Positions 26,593 through 34,847 of a stretch of DNA of 64,000 nt are shown here, piece by piece (position 1 is the stretch's first letter; each line of letters opens with the position of its first letter). This DNA comes from Actinomadura terrae (GTDB taxonomy: Bacteria > Actinomycetota > Actinomycetes > Streptosporangiales > Streptosporangiaceae). Location: positions 62,001 to 126,000 of the forward strand of contig NZ_JAICDG010000008.1 of assembly GCF_022751215.1 (NCBI RefSeq). Reading direction: 5' to 3'. Under the pieces are notes generated by a model. It searched no databases, was not told the DNA's origin, and was given only the letters and a program-made list of their open reading frames with translations. The translations under genes and the position numbers were made by a program.

Positions 26593-27012
26593 TCACAGCT
26601 GGCCGGTGGACTCCCGCCACGCCCGCTCCTTCTTGATCCACTCGTTGTCCTGCGGGAACTCGTCGATCGTGGTGACCCGGCGGACCTCGGTCTTGAGGCC
26701 GGGGCCGGTGAGCGGCGAGCGCCTCGCCCACTCGACCGCCTCCTCCTTCGACGCCACGTTGAGGATGTAGAACCCGCCGAACAGCTCCTTGGTCTCGCCG
26801 TAGGGGCCGTCGGTGACGACGGGCGGCTCGGACGAGTAGTCCACCACGACGCCCTCGGACGCGTCGCCCAGCCCCTCCGCCGCGACCAGCACGCCCGCGC
26901 GGATGAGCTCCTGGTTGTACCGGCCGACGGTCTCGATCATCTGCTCGAAGTCGGCGTCGGCGAACGCGGCGAACGCCTCGTCGGTGGCGCGCATGATCAG
27001 CATGTACTTCAT
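26593..27012 (-). CDS. YCII/DGPF-domain protein, ECF42 partner
   Basis: 139 residues from the ATG at 27012 (GGAGACGG before it). A ferredoxin-like YCII fold: MKYMLIMRATDEAFAAF at the start, then VVTDGPYGETKELFGGFYILNV, the DGPF-type signature with Tyr in place of Phe, and WARRSPLTGPGLKTEVRRVTTIDEF. Family members are the conserved targets and neighbours of ECF42 sigma factors, with roles proposed in stress or antibiotic tolerance but no known reaction. It is first in a two-gene unit with the sigma factor. A near-palindrome around AAAAATTTT (27108-27121) lies in the spacer toward the divergent SDR. Confidence 0.92.
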   Translation of the reverse strand: MKYMLIMRATDEAFAAFADADFEQMIETVGRYNQELIRAGVLVAAEGLGDASEGVVVDYSSEPPVVTDGPYGETKELFGGFYILNVASKEEAVEWARRSPLTGPGLKTEVRRVTTIDEFPQDNEWIKKERAWRESTGQL

Positions 27013-27208
27013 GGTTCCGTCTCCCTGGTCGGTGGGCCCCTCGCGGGCCCTGTCCCCCCTAGGTCGAGCGGGGAACGTCGCCGATCGACACGTCCGACCG
27101 ACTTCTTCCAAAAATTTTCGGCGCCGTGGAGGTGCAACGCGAACGGCCGGGACGGGGTTCATGGGGCGTCGCGCCGATCAGGGCGCGCACCGATGAGAGG
27201 AACCTCCC

Positions 27209-28015
27209 GTGGATTTGCAGCTCAACGGCCGTGTGGCGATCGTCACCGGCGCCTCGAAGGGAATCGGCCTCGCCGTCGTCCGGACGCTGCTGAACGAGGG
27301 CGCGCGCGTCGTCGCCGTCTCCCGCAAGTCCGGCGCCGACCTGGACGCGCTCGCCGGGCCGAACCTGCTGCACGTGCCCGCCGATCTCATGGACCCGGCC
27401 GCGCCCGCGGCGGTGGTGGAACGTGCCGTCGAGGTGTTCGGCGGGCTGGACGTGCTGGTCAACAACGCGGGAGGCCCGCCGCCCGGGGCGGCGCTGCCGC
27501 GGTTCGGTTTCCTCCCGCTGACCGACGACGACTGGCGCGCGATGTATGAGTTCAACCTTTTCGCCGTCGTCCGGATGGTGCGCGCCGCGCTCCCGCACCT
27601 GCTGAAGAGCGACGCGGCGGCGATCGTGAACGTCTCGTCGGGCAACGCGCGGCACCCGGCGCCGATGAACTTCGACTACAACTCCGCCAAGGCCGCGCTG
27701 AACAACCTGACCAAGGGGCTGTCGGAGGAGTTCGGGCCGCAGGGCGTCCGGGTGAACACGGTGTCGCCCGGCCCGGTCCGGACGGCGTGGTGGACGGAGG
27801 AGGGCGGCGCCGCCGACGTCCTCGCGGGCGTCACCGGGTCCGACCGCGAGGCGGTGATGGACAGCGTCGCGCCCCAGATGATGAGCCTGACCACGGGCCG
27901 TCTCGCGCTTCCGCAGGAGGTCGCGGACGTGGTCGCGCTGCTGGCCTCCCCGCGTTCGGCGAGCACGACGGGCGCCGACTTCGCGGTCGACTCGGGGTTC
28001 CTCAAGGAGCTGTGA
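27209..28015 (+). CDS. Short-chain dehydrogenase/reductase (SDR)
   Basis: 268 residues from a GTG with GAGAGG upstream. Classical SDR: VTGASKGIGLAV (Rossmann, about 12-23), VNNAGG (about 87-92), active-site Ser in IVNVSSGNA and YNSAKAAL supplying Tyr-x-x-x-Lys, and the C-terminal DSGFLKEL (in place of the common DGG). NAD(P)(H)-dependent oxidation or reduction of a small carbonyl/alcohol is expected; the substrate is unknown. It is divergent from the DGPF/ECF42 operon and is followed by a strong hairpin terminator at 28025-28058. Confidence 0.93.
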   Translation: MDLQLNGRVAIVTGASKGIGLAVVRTLLNEGARVVAVSRKSGADLDALAGPNLLHVPADLMDPAAPAAVVERAVEVFGGLDVLVNNAGGPPPGAALPRFGFLPLTDDDWRAMYEFNLFAVVRMVRAALPHLLKSDAAAIVNVSSGNARHPAPMNFDYNSAKAALNNLTKGLSEEFGPQGVRVNTVSPGPVRTAWWTEEGGAADVLAGVTGSDREAVMDSVAPQMMSLTTGRLALPQEVADVVALLASPRSASTTGADFAVDSGFLKEL

Positions 28016-28024
28016 CCCCCCCGC

Positions 28025-28058
28025 ATGCCCGTGCCGGGCGTGGCCCCGGCACGGGCAT
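28025..28058 (+). terminator. Hairpin terminator after SDR gene
   Basis: ATGCCCGTGCCGGG and CCCGGCACGGGCAT form a perfect 14-bp stem with a 6-base loop, ten bases after the SDR stop. No T-run follows, as is common in actinobacteria. Confidence 0.8.
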
Positions 28059-28166
28059 CGCTATAACCAACGCTTATCAACTCCAGCAGATCTATCTCTT
28101 GGACTTCTGGCATCGGCAGTCCCCAAGATGGAGGGGTAAGGCAACCGAATCGTCCGGGGGGACTCG

Positions 28167-29501
28167 ATGACCACGCACGACACACTCGCCGCCAAGATCC
28201 AGGGCCCGGTCTTCGAGCCCGGTGACGACGGCTACGACGACGAGCGGACCGGTGTCCAACTCAACGGCCCGCACCGTCCGGACGTCATCGTCGGGGCCCT
28301 GGACGCGGCGGACGTGCGCGCCGCCGTCGAGTACGCCGCCGCCCACGCCCTGCCGGTCGCCGTCCAGAACACCGGGCACGGCCTCCCCCAAGGCATGGAC
28401 GGCGGCCTACTCGTCAGCACCCGCAGGATGACCGGCGTGCGCGTCGACCCGGACGCCCGCACGGCGTCGATCGAGGCGGGCGCGCGGTGGAGCGACGTCG
28501 TCCCGGAGGCCGCGGCCCACGGGCTGGCGCCGCTGAGCGGGTCCGCGCCGGGGGTCGGCGCGGTCTCCTACGTGCTCGGCGGCGGGGTCGGGCTGATGTC
28601 GCGCGCGTTCGGCAACGCCGCCGACCACGTCCGTTCGCTGGACGTCGTCACCGCCGACGCCCAGCTCCGGAACGTGACCCCGGACGCTGACCCCGACCTG
28701 TTCTGGGCGCTGCTCGGCGGCCGCGCGAACTTCGGCATCGTGACACGCCTGGAAATCGGGCTGCTGCCGGTGACGCGCCTGTACGGAGGCGGGCTCTTCT
28801 TCGACACGGCGCAGATCCCGGAGATCCTGGAGACGTGGCGGACGTGGTCGGCCACCGTCCCGGACGCGATGACCTCGTCGATCGCGATGATGCCCGTCCC
28901 CGACGCTCCGGTGTTTCCGGCGCCGTTGCGCGGACGGCGCGTCGCGCACGTCCGGATCGCCTACCTCGGCGACGCCGCCGAGGGCGAGAGCCTCATCGCA
29001 CCTCTCCGCGCGGTCGGCCCCCGCCTCATCGACGCCGTCGCGGACATGCCCTATACCGAATCGGGGACCATCCACAACGAGCCGCCGATCCCGATGGCGT
29101 ACCGGGCGACGAACCTCACGGTGGACGAACTCGGCGCGGACACCGCCCGCACCCTGCTCGACCTGGCCGACGACCGCACGATCGTGGAGATCCGGCAGCT
29201 CGGCGGCGCCCTCAAGGCCGCCCCACCGCACCCGACCGCCGTCGGCAACCGCGACGCCGCGTACCTGATCGGCGTCCTGACCAAGGGCGATGGAGGCGCC
29301 GTCCACGACAAGGCGGAGAAGGCGCTGGCCAAGGCGTCGTCCGGACGGCTCCTCAACTTCCTCTTCGGCGCCGCCGCCACGCCCGAGCGGGTGCGCGAGG
29401 CGTTCGACGCGTCCACCTACCAGCGGCTTCGCGAGCTGAAGGCCGTCCACGACCCGGCCAACCTGTTCCGGCTGAACCACAACATCCCGCCCGCGACCTG
29501 A
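28167..29501 (+). CDS. FAD-linked oxidoreductase, berberine-bridge/6-hydroxynicotine oxidase type
   Basis: 444 residues. FAD_binding_4 domain about 35-210: PDVIVGALDAADVRAAVEYAA, VQNTGHGLPQGMDGGLLVST (the His is the usual covalent flavin site), VLGGGVGLMSRAFGNAADHV. C-terminal BBE motif: LKAVHDPANLFRLNHNIPP. The second covalent Cys of bicovalent members is not evident, so the flavin is probably mono-covalent. No signal peptide, so intracellular. Such oxidases often finish secondary-metabolite scaffolds or degrade phenolics; the substrate is unknown. It converges on the DrrB-type permease. Confidence 0.92.
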   Translation: MTTHDTLAAKIQGPVFEPGDDGYDDERTGVQLNGPHRPDVIVGALDAADVRAAVEYAAAHALPVAVQNTGHGLPQGMDGGLLVSTRRMTGVRVDPDARTASIEAGARWSDVVPEAAAHGLAPLSGSAPGVGAVSYVLGGGVGLMSRAFGNAADHVRSLDVVTADAQLRNVTPDADPDLFWALLGGRANFGIVTRLEIGLLPVTRLYGGGLFFDTAQIPEILETWRTWSATVPDAMTSSIAMMPVPDAPVFPAPLRGRRVAHVRIAYLGDAAEGESLIAPLRAVGPRLIDAVADMPYTESGTIHNEPPIPMAYRATNLTVDELGADTARTLLDLADDRTIVEIRQLGGALKAAPPHPTAVGNRDAAYLIGVLTKGDGGAVHDKAEKALAKASSGRLLNFLFGAAATPERVREAFDASTYQRLRELKAVHDPANLFRLNHNIPPAT

Positions 29502-29509
29502 CGCCCCAG

Positions 29510-30319
29510 TCAGTCCTGCCTGCCGTAGAGGTACAGGGCGAGCGGCGCGCACACGGCGGTGAGCACGGCGGTCGCGACGAGGGACCAGGCGAGCGCGCCG
29601 CCGGTCCCGCCGTCGCCGTTCATCAGCCCCCGGGCGGCGGTCGCGACGTGGCTGAGCGGGTTGACCTCGACGAACGCCTGGAGCCAGGCGGGCATCGTCG
29701 CGGGCTCGACGAAGATGTTGCTGGCGAACGACAGCGGCATCAGCACGACGTTGGCGACGCTGATCACCACGGCCGGGTCGCGGACGAGCAGCGCGACCGC
29801 CGCCCACAGCAGCGACAGGGCGAGCCCGAAGGCGACGACGAGGGCTACCGCGGCGAGCACGCCGAGCGGGCCGCCGTCCGGCCGGTACCCCATGGCCAGC
29901 CCGAGCCCTACCACGATCGCGGACGCGAACAGGTAGCGCGCGGCGTCGCTGAGCAGCCCGCCGACGACGAAGGCACCGCGCCAGACCGAGAGCGAGCGGA
30001 AGCGATCGAAGGCCCCGGTGGTCACGTCCTGGGCGAGCCGGGCGCCGCCGTACATCGTGACGATCGCGATGCTCATGCTGAGCACGCCGGGCAGCAGCAC
30101 CCTCAGGTACGCGCCGGGCGAGCCGCTGACGGCGCCGCCGAACAGGTAGGTGAACAGCACCGTGAACAGGACCGGGATCGCGATCGAGTCCACGAGCTGC
30201 TTGGGATCGTGCTTGATCTTGAGCATGGCGCGGCGGCCGAAGACCGCGGACGCGGTGAACGCCCCCACCCGGCGGCGCGGCCGCCCGATGCCCAGCACGG
30301 CGTCGACGGGGATGGTCAT
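29510..30319 (-). CDS. ABC-2 type transporter permease (DrrB-like)
   Basis: 269 residues with six hydrophobic segments and the ABC-2 hallmark LPGVLSMSIAIVTMYGGARLAQDVTTGAFDRFRSL. The N-terminus (about 1-45) contains the cytosolic elbow typical of DrrB. It overlaps the ATPase gene by ATGA, so the two form a DrrAB-type exporter. These extrude amphipathic drugs, often the host's own antibiotic. No biosynthetic cluster is visible in the window, so this is probably a resistance or lipid export pair. Confidence 0.92.
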   Translation of the reverse strand: MTIPVDAVLGIGRPRRRVGAFTASAVFGRRAMLKIKHDPKQLVDSIAIPVLFTVLFTYLFGGAVSGSPGAYLRVLLPGVLSMSIAIVTMYGGARLAQDVTTGAFDRFRSLSVWRGAFVVGGLLSDAARYLFASAIVVGLGLAMGYRPDGGPLGVLAAVALVVAFGLALSLLWAAVALLVRDPAVVISVANVVLMPLSFASNIFVEPATMPAWLQAFVEVNPLSHVATAARGLMNGDGGTGGALAWSLVATAVLTAVCAPLALYLYGRQD

Positions 30320-31302
30320 GCGTGCACGCCCTCCTCGATCGTGGACGGCCGCCCGGTCAGCGCGAGGAACGCCTCGTCCAGGCTGGGCTGCCCGACGGTG
30401 ACCTCGGCGACGCCCACCCGCGCGTCGGCGAGCCGGGTCAGGGCGTGCCCGACCAGCCGTCCCACGTCGTCGGCGGACGTCGCGAGCAGCACGGACAACG
30501 CGAGCGGATCACCGGCGAGACGAACCGTCTCGCCAACGGCCCCGGCCAGGATCTCCCGCGCCGCCGGACGCTGCGCGCCGTCCAGCAGCCGAAGGTGCAG
30601 CGTGCCCGACCCGACCCGCGATCTGAGCTGCGCGCCGGTGCCCTCGGCGACGATCCGCCCATGGTCGATGACCGCGATCCGGTCGGCGATCTGGTCGGCC
30701 TCCTCCAGATACTGGGTGGTGAGCAGCACCGTGGTACCCGCGCCCGCGATCCGGCGGACCAGTTCCCACACCCGGCTCCGGGCCCGCGGGTCGAGCCCGG
30801 TCGTCGGCTCGTCCAGGAAGAGCAGGTCGGGGGGCACGACGAGGCTGGCGGCGATGTCCAGGCGGCGGCGCATCCCGCCCGAATAGCCGCCCACCGGGCG
30901 TCCGGCCGCGTCCGCCAGCTGGAAACCGGCGAGCAACTCCTCGGCGCGCCGCCTGCTCTCGGCGCGGGACAGGCCGTGCAGCCGTCCGAAGACGACCAGG
31001 TTCTCGTGCCCGGTCAGATCCTCGTCCAGCGCGGCGAACTGGCCGGTCACCGCCACCCGCGCCCGGACCGCGTCCCGCTCGCCGACCACGTCGTGGCCGA
31101 GGACCCGCGCGGTGCCGCCGTCGGGCCGCGTCAACGTCGCCAGCACCCGGATCGTGGTCGTCTTCCCCGCGCCGTTCGGGCCGAGGAAGCCGAACACCTG
31201 GCCGCGCCGGACGGTGAGGTCGATCCCGTCCAGCGCCCGGTGGCCGCCGTAGACCTTGACCAGCCCGCGCGCCTCGATCGCGAGGCCGTCGTTCTTTGAC
31301 AT
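30316..31302 (-). CDS. ABC transporter ATP-binding protein (DrrA-like)
   Basis: 328 residues. Walker A GPNGAGKTT (about 39-47), Q-loop, signature YSGGMRRRLDIA (about 139-150), Walker B LLFLDEPTTGLD, switch H in LLTTQYLEEAD (here Gln replaces His, as in DrrA), and the DrrA C-terminal domain with GQPSLDEAFLALTGR. The start codon (31302) lies inside a 42-bp palindrome, so either the mRNA is leaderless or the palindrome is part of the leader; no ribosome site is visible. The TetR gene divergent from it is the likely repressor. Confidence 0.94.
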   Translation of the reverse strand: MSKNDGLAIEARGLVKVYGGHRALDGIDLTVRRGQVFGFLGPNGAGKTTTIRVLATLTRPDGGTARVLGHDVVGERDAVRARVAVTGQFAALDEDLTGHENLVVFGRLHGLSRAESRRRAEELLAGFQLADAAGRPVGGYSGGMRRRLDIAASLVVPPDLLFLDEPTTGLDPRARSRVWELVRRIAGAGTTVLLTTQYLEEADQIADRIAVIDHGRIVAEGTGAQLRSRVGSGTLHLRLLDGAQRPAAREILAGAVGETVRLAGDPLALSVLLATSADDVGRLVGHALTRLADARVGVAEVTVGQPSLDEAFLALTGRPSTIEEGVHA

Positions 31303-31337
31303 GCTGTAAGAGTTAGCTATCTCTTACAGCATGTCAA
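31296..31337. promoter_or_regulatory. 42-bp palindromic operator between drrA-like and TetR genes
   Basis: TTGACATGCTGTAAGAG (31296-31312) is repeated perfectly inverted at 31321-31337, with an 8-base centre of which six bases also pair. The ATPase start codon falls within the left arm. A palindrome this long and exact between a TetR gene and an exporter is almost surely the repressor's operator, possibly for two dimers. Confidence 0.85.
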
Positions 31338-31367
31338 GCTTGTGCCAGGACGGATATCATCGCGGGG

Positions 31368-31988
31368 ATGGCCGAGAAGACCGACACCGCCGCGCCCGCA
31401 CGCCCCCGGCGTTCCGACGCCAGGCGCAGCATCGACGCCATCCTCGACGCGGCCCGGACCGTGCTCGGCGAACGATTCGACGCGGGCATGGAGGAAATCG
31501 CCACCAAGGCGAACGTCTCCCGCCAGACCGTCTACGCGCACTTCCCCTCGCGCGACGCCCTCATTGCCGCGCTCATCGAGCGCGCCGCCGCGGAGTACTC
31601 GGCGCTGCTCGACGCCGCCGACCTCGACACGGCCCCGCCCGCCGAGGCGCTCGCGCGGTTCCTCGACGCGGGCTGGCGCTTCCTGCGCCGCTACCCCCTG
31701 CTGCTCGACCCCACCGCGACCTGGGTGCCCCGGCCCGAGGCCAACGACCCGCACGAGGTCGTCCCGCCGCGCCTCGAACGGCTCATCCGGCGAGGCCAGT
31801 GCGCGGGCGCCTTCGAGGATTCGCTGCCCGCCGGATGGCTCGCCGCCGCCGTCATCGGCCTCCAGCACACGGCCGCGGCGGAGATCACCGCCGGACGCGC
31901 CACCGCCCCCGACGCGGCGGCCCTGTGCCTGGAGAGCGCCCTGCGCCTCTGCCGCGCCGACGGCGCCGGCGGATCGGCTTCGCGTTGA
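31368..31988 (+). CDS. TetR-family transcriptional regulator
   Basis: 206 residues. DNA-binding part about 15-65: RRSIDAILDAARTVLGERFDAG and IATKANVSRQTVYAHFPSRDALIAAL. The ligand-binding helices follow with the C-terminal ISAGRAT-like pocket region. It is divergent from the DrrAB-type genes, with the exact 42-bp palindrome between them, and probably represses both sides until the exported drug binds. A short hairpin GGACGGC-GT-GCCGTCC (31989-32004) follows the stop before the convergent gene. Confidence 0.94.
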   Translation: MAEKTDTAAPARPRRSDARRSIDAILDAARTVLGERFDAGMEEIATKANVSRQTVYAHFPSRDALIAALIERAAAEYSALLDAADLDTAPPAEALARFLDAGWRFLRRYPLLLDPTATWVPRPEANDPHEVVPPRLERLIRRGQCAGAFEDSLPAGWLAAAVIGLQHTAAAEITAGRATAPDAAALCLESALRLCRADGAGGSASR

Positions 31989-32009
31989 GGACGGCGTGCC
32001 GTCCGCCGT

Positions 32010-32453
32010 TTACGAAACGGGCTCCAGCACGAAGATGGGGAACTCGCGGTCGGACTTCTCCGCGTATTCGGCGTACAGCGAATACGCGGCGACCGCGCGC
32101 TTCCACCACTCGGCCTTCTCGTCCCCGGTGACCTCACGGGCCGTCATGTCCTGGCGGACCGGACCGTCCTGGAGCTCCACCCGCGGCTCCGCCTTGAGGT
32201 TGAAGTACCAGACCGGATGCTTCGGGGCGCCGCCCTGCGAGGCCACGACCGCGTACCGGCCCTCGTGCTCCACGCGCATCAGCGGGGTCTTGCGGAGCTT
32301 GCCACTTTTCGCGCCGCGCGTCGTGAGGATGATGACGGGGAGGCCCGTGTCCATGAGCGTCGTTCCCTGGGTGCCGCCCGAACTCTCGTACAGCTCGACC
32401 TGTTCGCGCACCCACTGCGCCGGACTCGGCTCGTACTCACCCTCGAGAGGCAT
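32010..32453 (-). CDS. F420-dependent nitroreductase (Ddn) family protein
   Basis: 147 residues from the ATG at 32453, as the upstream extension is not conserved in character. Split beta-barrel signatures: LPVIILTTRGAKSGKLRKTPLMRVEHEGRYAVVASQGGAPKHPVWYFNL, where the Lys/Arg-rich part binds the deazaflavin phosphate, then the conserved AREVTGDEKAEWW. Ddn-family enzymes reduce quinones or nitro compounds with F420H2, and some maintain redox balance of menaquinone. F420 use fits an actinobacterial host. It converges on the TetR gene with 21 bp between stops. Confidence 0.93.
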   Translation of the reverse strand: MPLEGEYEPSPAQWVREQVELYESSGGTQGTTLMDTGLPVIILTTRGAKSGKLRKTPLMRVEHEGRYAVVASQGGAPKHPVWYFNLKAEPRVELQDGPVRQDMTAREVTGDEKAEWWKRAVAAYSLYAEYAEKSDREFPIFVLEPVS

Positions 32454-32553
32454 CGCGTTCACTCCACCGTCGCGGCCGGAATTCCTTGCGCATTCCAACA
32501 CAAGCACCGCGCGACTTCAATGACCCGTCCAGCGCGGGCCCCGGCGCGGCCGG

Positions 32554-32892
32554 TCAGTCGTCGCGGGACGCCGTGATCTCCGCCGCGTTGGCGCGGATCC
32601 ATTGCAGCAGGGGGTCCAGGGCCGCCGCCGCGCCGCGTCCGAGGTCGGTGACCGAGTACGTCACCGGGGGCGGCTGCCCGGTGCCGACCTGGCGGTGCAC
32701 GAGGCCGTCCTGCTGGAGTGCGCGGAGCGTGGCCGCGAGGCTCTTGTCGCTGATGCCCTCGACGACCGTGCGCAGCTCGTGATAGCGGCGCGGCCGGGCC
32801 AGCAACGCCGTGAGGACCAGGATCGTCCAGCGGCCGGCGAGGTGCCCCAGGATCTCGCGCGCCGGGCAGTCCTTGTGGAACACGTCACCCAT
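32554..32892 (-). CDS. HxlR-family transcriptional regulator
   Basis: 112 residues from the ATG at 32892, which has GGGAGGGG five bases before. Typical HxlR: the N-terminal Cys (KDCPAREILGHLAGRWTILVLTALL), RRYHELRTVVEGISDKSLAATLRALQQDGLV, wing PPPVTYSVTDLGR. The single conserved Cys is the usual redox/electrophile sensor. It is divergent from an SDR about 125 bp away, its probable target. Confidence 0.93.
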   Translation of the reverse strand: MGDVFHKDCPAREILGHLAGRWTILVLTALLARPRRYHELRTVVEGISDKSLAATLRALQQDGLVHRQVGTGQPPPVTYSVTDLGRGAAAALDPLLQWIRANAAEITASRDD

Positions 32893-33019
32893 CGCACCCC
32901 TCCCGAGCCTGCGGGCTGCGCGCTCACCCGCGGGTGAGGAGCACACCGCGCGGTGAGCGCCTTCCGCCGCACTCGCGCTCTCCTTAGGTTAGTGACCTGC
33001 TCACGACCGAGGAGGAAGC

Positions 33020-33784
33020 GTGCCACCGATCACTCTCGTCACCGGAGCCGCCCGTGGGCTGGGGGCGTCCATCGCGCGGCGGCTCGGCACGCGCGGGCAC
33101 CACGTGATCGTCAACTACCGGAGCAGCGCCGCCGAGGCGGCCGGGATCGTGCGCGACATCGAGGACGCGGGCGGCAGCGCGTCGAGCGCGGGGGCCGACG
33201 TCACCGACCCGTCCGCCGTCGACGGTCTGGTGTCCGGCATCCTCGCCGCCCACGGACGGATCGACGCGGTCGTCGTCAACGCCAACACGGCCCCGCCGCC
33301 GTTCGCCGCCCTGGCCGACCTCTCGTGGACGGACTTCGCCGCCAAGGTCACCGGGGAACTGGCCGGCGCCTTCCACATCACCAAGCGCGTCCTCGCGCCG
33401 ATGCGGGCGCAGGGCGCGGGCCGGATCGTCTACATGGGCAGCACCGCCGCGGACTACGTCGGCGGAGGACGGCTCGCCCACGGCACGGCGAAGTCCGCCC
33501 TGGCCACCTTCGCCCGCCACGTCGCCGCCGAGACCGCGCGGGACGGCGTCAGCGTGCTCGTCGTGGCGCCCGGCGCGGTGCGGACACCGGCCACGGCCGC
33601 GATCATGGACGGCGAGCGCGGCGCCGTCCTCGCCCGGGAGTCCGTGCTGGGCCGGGTGCTCGAACCCGAGGACGTCGCCGCCGCGGTCGCGCTCGCCGCC
33701 GACCCCGCCCTCCACGCCGCCACCGGCACGACCCTCCGGGTGGACGGCGGCTGGTCGGTCCTCGTCGGCGGCCCGTCCAGCTGA
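33020..33784 (+). CDS. SDR-family protein with catalytic Tyr replaced by His
   Basis: 254 residues from a GTG with GAGGAGG in front. Rossmann motif VTGAARGLGASIA (about 6-18), acidic/NADP region NYRSS, VNANTAPPP in place of NNAG, active-site Ser in IVYMGSTAAD. The YxxxK position reads HGTAK, with His where the catalytic Tyr should be. The fold and the terminal LRVDGGWSVL are intact. It may use a different acid/base or have lost dehydrogenase activity. Divergent from the HxlR gene and probably under its control. Ends three bases from the convergent NmrA-like gene. Confidence 0.88.
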   Translation: MPPITLVTGAARGLGASIARRLGTRGHHVIVNYRSSAAEAAGIVRDIEDAGGSASSAGADVTDPSAVDGLVSGILAAHGRIDAVVVNANTAPPPFAALADLSWTDFAAKVTGELAGAFHITKRVLAPMRAQGAGRIVYMGSTAADYVGGGRLAHGTAKSALATFARHVAAETARDGVSVLVVAPGAVRTPATAAIMDGERGAVLARESVLGRVLEPEDVAAAVALAADPALHAATGTTLRVDGGWSVLVGGPSS

Positions 33785-33787
33785 GGT

Positions 33788-34627
33788 TCAGGAGAAGTCG
33801 GCCGCGTGGTCGAGCGTCCACTGCCGGTAGGTCCGGCCCGGGTGCCCGGCGATACGCCGGACCACGTCGTTGACCTCTGCGGGCTTGCCGACGGCCTCGG
33901 CCATCAGGGCGAACAGGGCGTCGAGGAACGCGCCGTCCATGAACCGGGCCATCTGCTCCTTGGTCGGCTCGGGGTTGAGGTCCTCCACGACGAGCGGGCG
34001 GCCGAGCGTCCCGGCGAGGATCGCGACCTGGTCGGCCTGGGTGAGGGCCTCGGGCCCGGTCAGGTCGTAGACCTGACCGTTGTGGCCGTCGTCGACCAGG
34101 GTGCGGACGGCGACGTCGGCGACGTCGCGCTCGTGAATCGCGCTGAAGGACGCCCGGGTGTAGGGCGCGCGGACGACGTCGCCCCCCCGGAGCTGCATGC
34201 CGAAGGTGAGCGAGTTGATGGCCGGGAACAGCAGCCGCAGGAACGTGTGCTCCATGCCGGACTCGGCGATGAGCCTCTCGACGCCCGCGTGGTAGGCGGC
34301 GATGACGTCCGGCTGCTCGTCCGCGCCGTCGACTACGGCGCCCGAGGACAGGAACACGATCCGCCGCACACCGGCCTTGGCGGCCGCCTCGATCAGGTCG
34401 GTCGCGTCCATCCCGTATTGCAGGACGAGGAACACGGCGGTCACACCGTCGAGCGCGGCGGGGAGCGTCTCGGGCACGGTCAGGTCGGCCTGGACGACCT
34501 CGACGCCCTCGGGCAGCGCGGCCTTGCCGGGGGTGCGGGTGAGCGCGCGGACGGCGTGGCCCTCGGCGTGCAGGGCCTCGACGGTCTGGCGGCCGAAATG
34601 GGCGGTGGCGCCGATGACGAGGTACAT
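33788..34627 (-). CDS. NmrA/QorB-like NAD(P)-binding protein (atypical SDR)
   Basis: 279 residues from the ATG at 34627 (AAGGAG before it). N-terminal MYLVIGATAHFGRQTVEALHAEGHAVRALTRTP is the atypical-SDR dinucleotide motif, followed by VEVVQADLTVPETLPAALDGV. The Tyr-Lys pair is missing, as in NmrA and QorB, which reduce quinones or sense the NADP redox state. The spacer upstream holds overlapping small dyads (GGAA-N7-TTCC and GAACG-N8-CGTTC, about 34675-34692) that could be an operator. The divergent gene is an isochorismatase-like hydrolase. Confidence 0.9.
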   Translation of the reverse strand: MYLVIGATAHFGRQTVEALHAEGHAVRALTRTPGKAALPEGVEVVQADLTVPETLPAALDGVTAVFLVLQYGMDATDLIEAAAKAGVRRIVFLSSGAVVDGADEQPDVIAAYHAGVERLIAESGMEHTFLRLLFPAINSLTFGMQLRGGDVVRAPYTRASFSAIHERDVADVAVRTLVDDGHNGQVYDLTGPEALTQADQVAILAGTLGRPLVVEDLNPEPTKEQMARFMDGAFLDALFALMAEAVGKPAEVNDVVRRIAGHPGRTYRQWTLDHAADFS

Positions 34628-34847
34628 GCGGGGCTCCTTCGATAGTCGCTGGTCAACTGCCTGCACACTATCAGAACGGAATACTTCGTTCCAATAAATG
34701 GCGCCCCATGTGTGCGGCGTCACAGCGGCAATCCGGCCGCCGTTGAAATATTTGCCTGCGCAGACAGTTTTACTGAGCATCGGCGCCGGTCGACAGGGGG
34801 TTGGATCCGCCCCCACTCGAAGTCCCTACGGCAGAAGAGGTAAGACG

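Noticed and set aside
29510..31302. Part of an antibiotic biosynthetic gene cluster
   Set aside because: DrrAB, a berberine-bridge-type oxidase and SDRs are nearby, but no polyketide, peptide or terpene synthase is in the window, so only resistance/export can be claimed.
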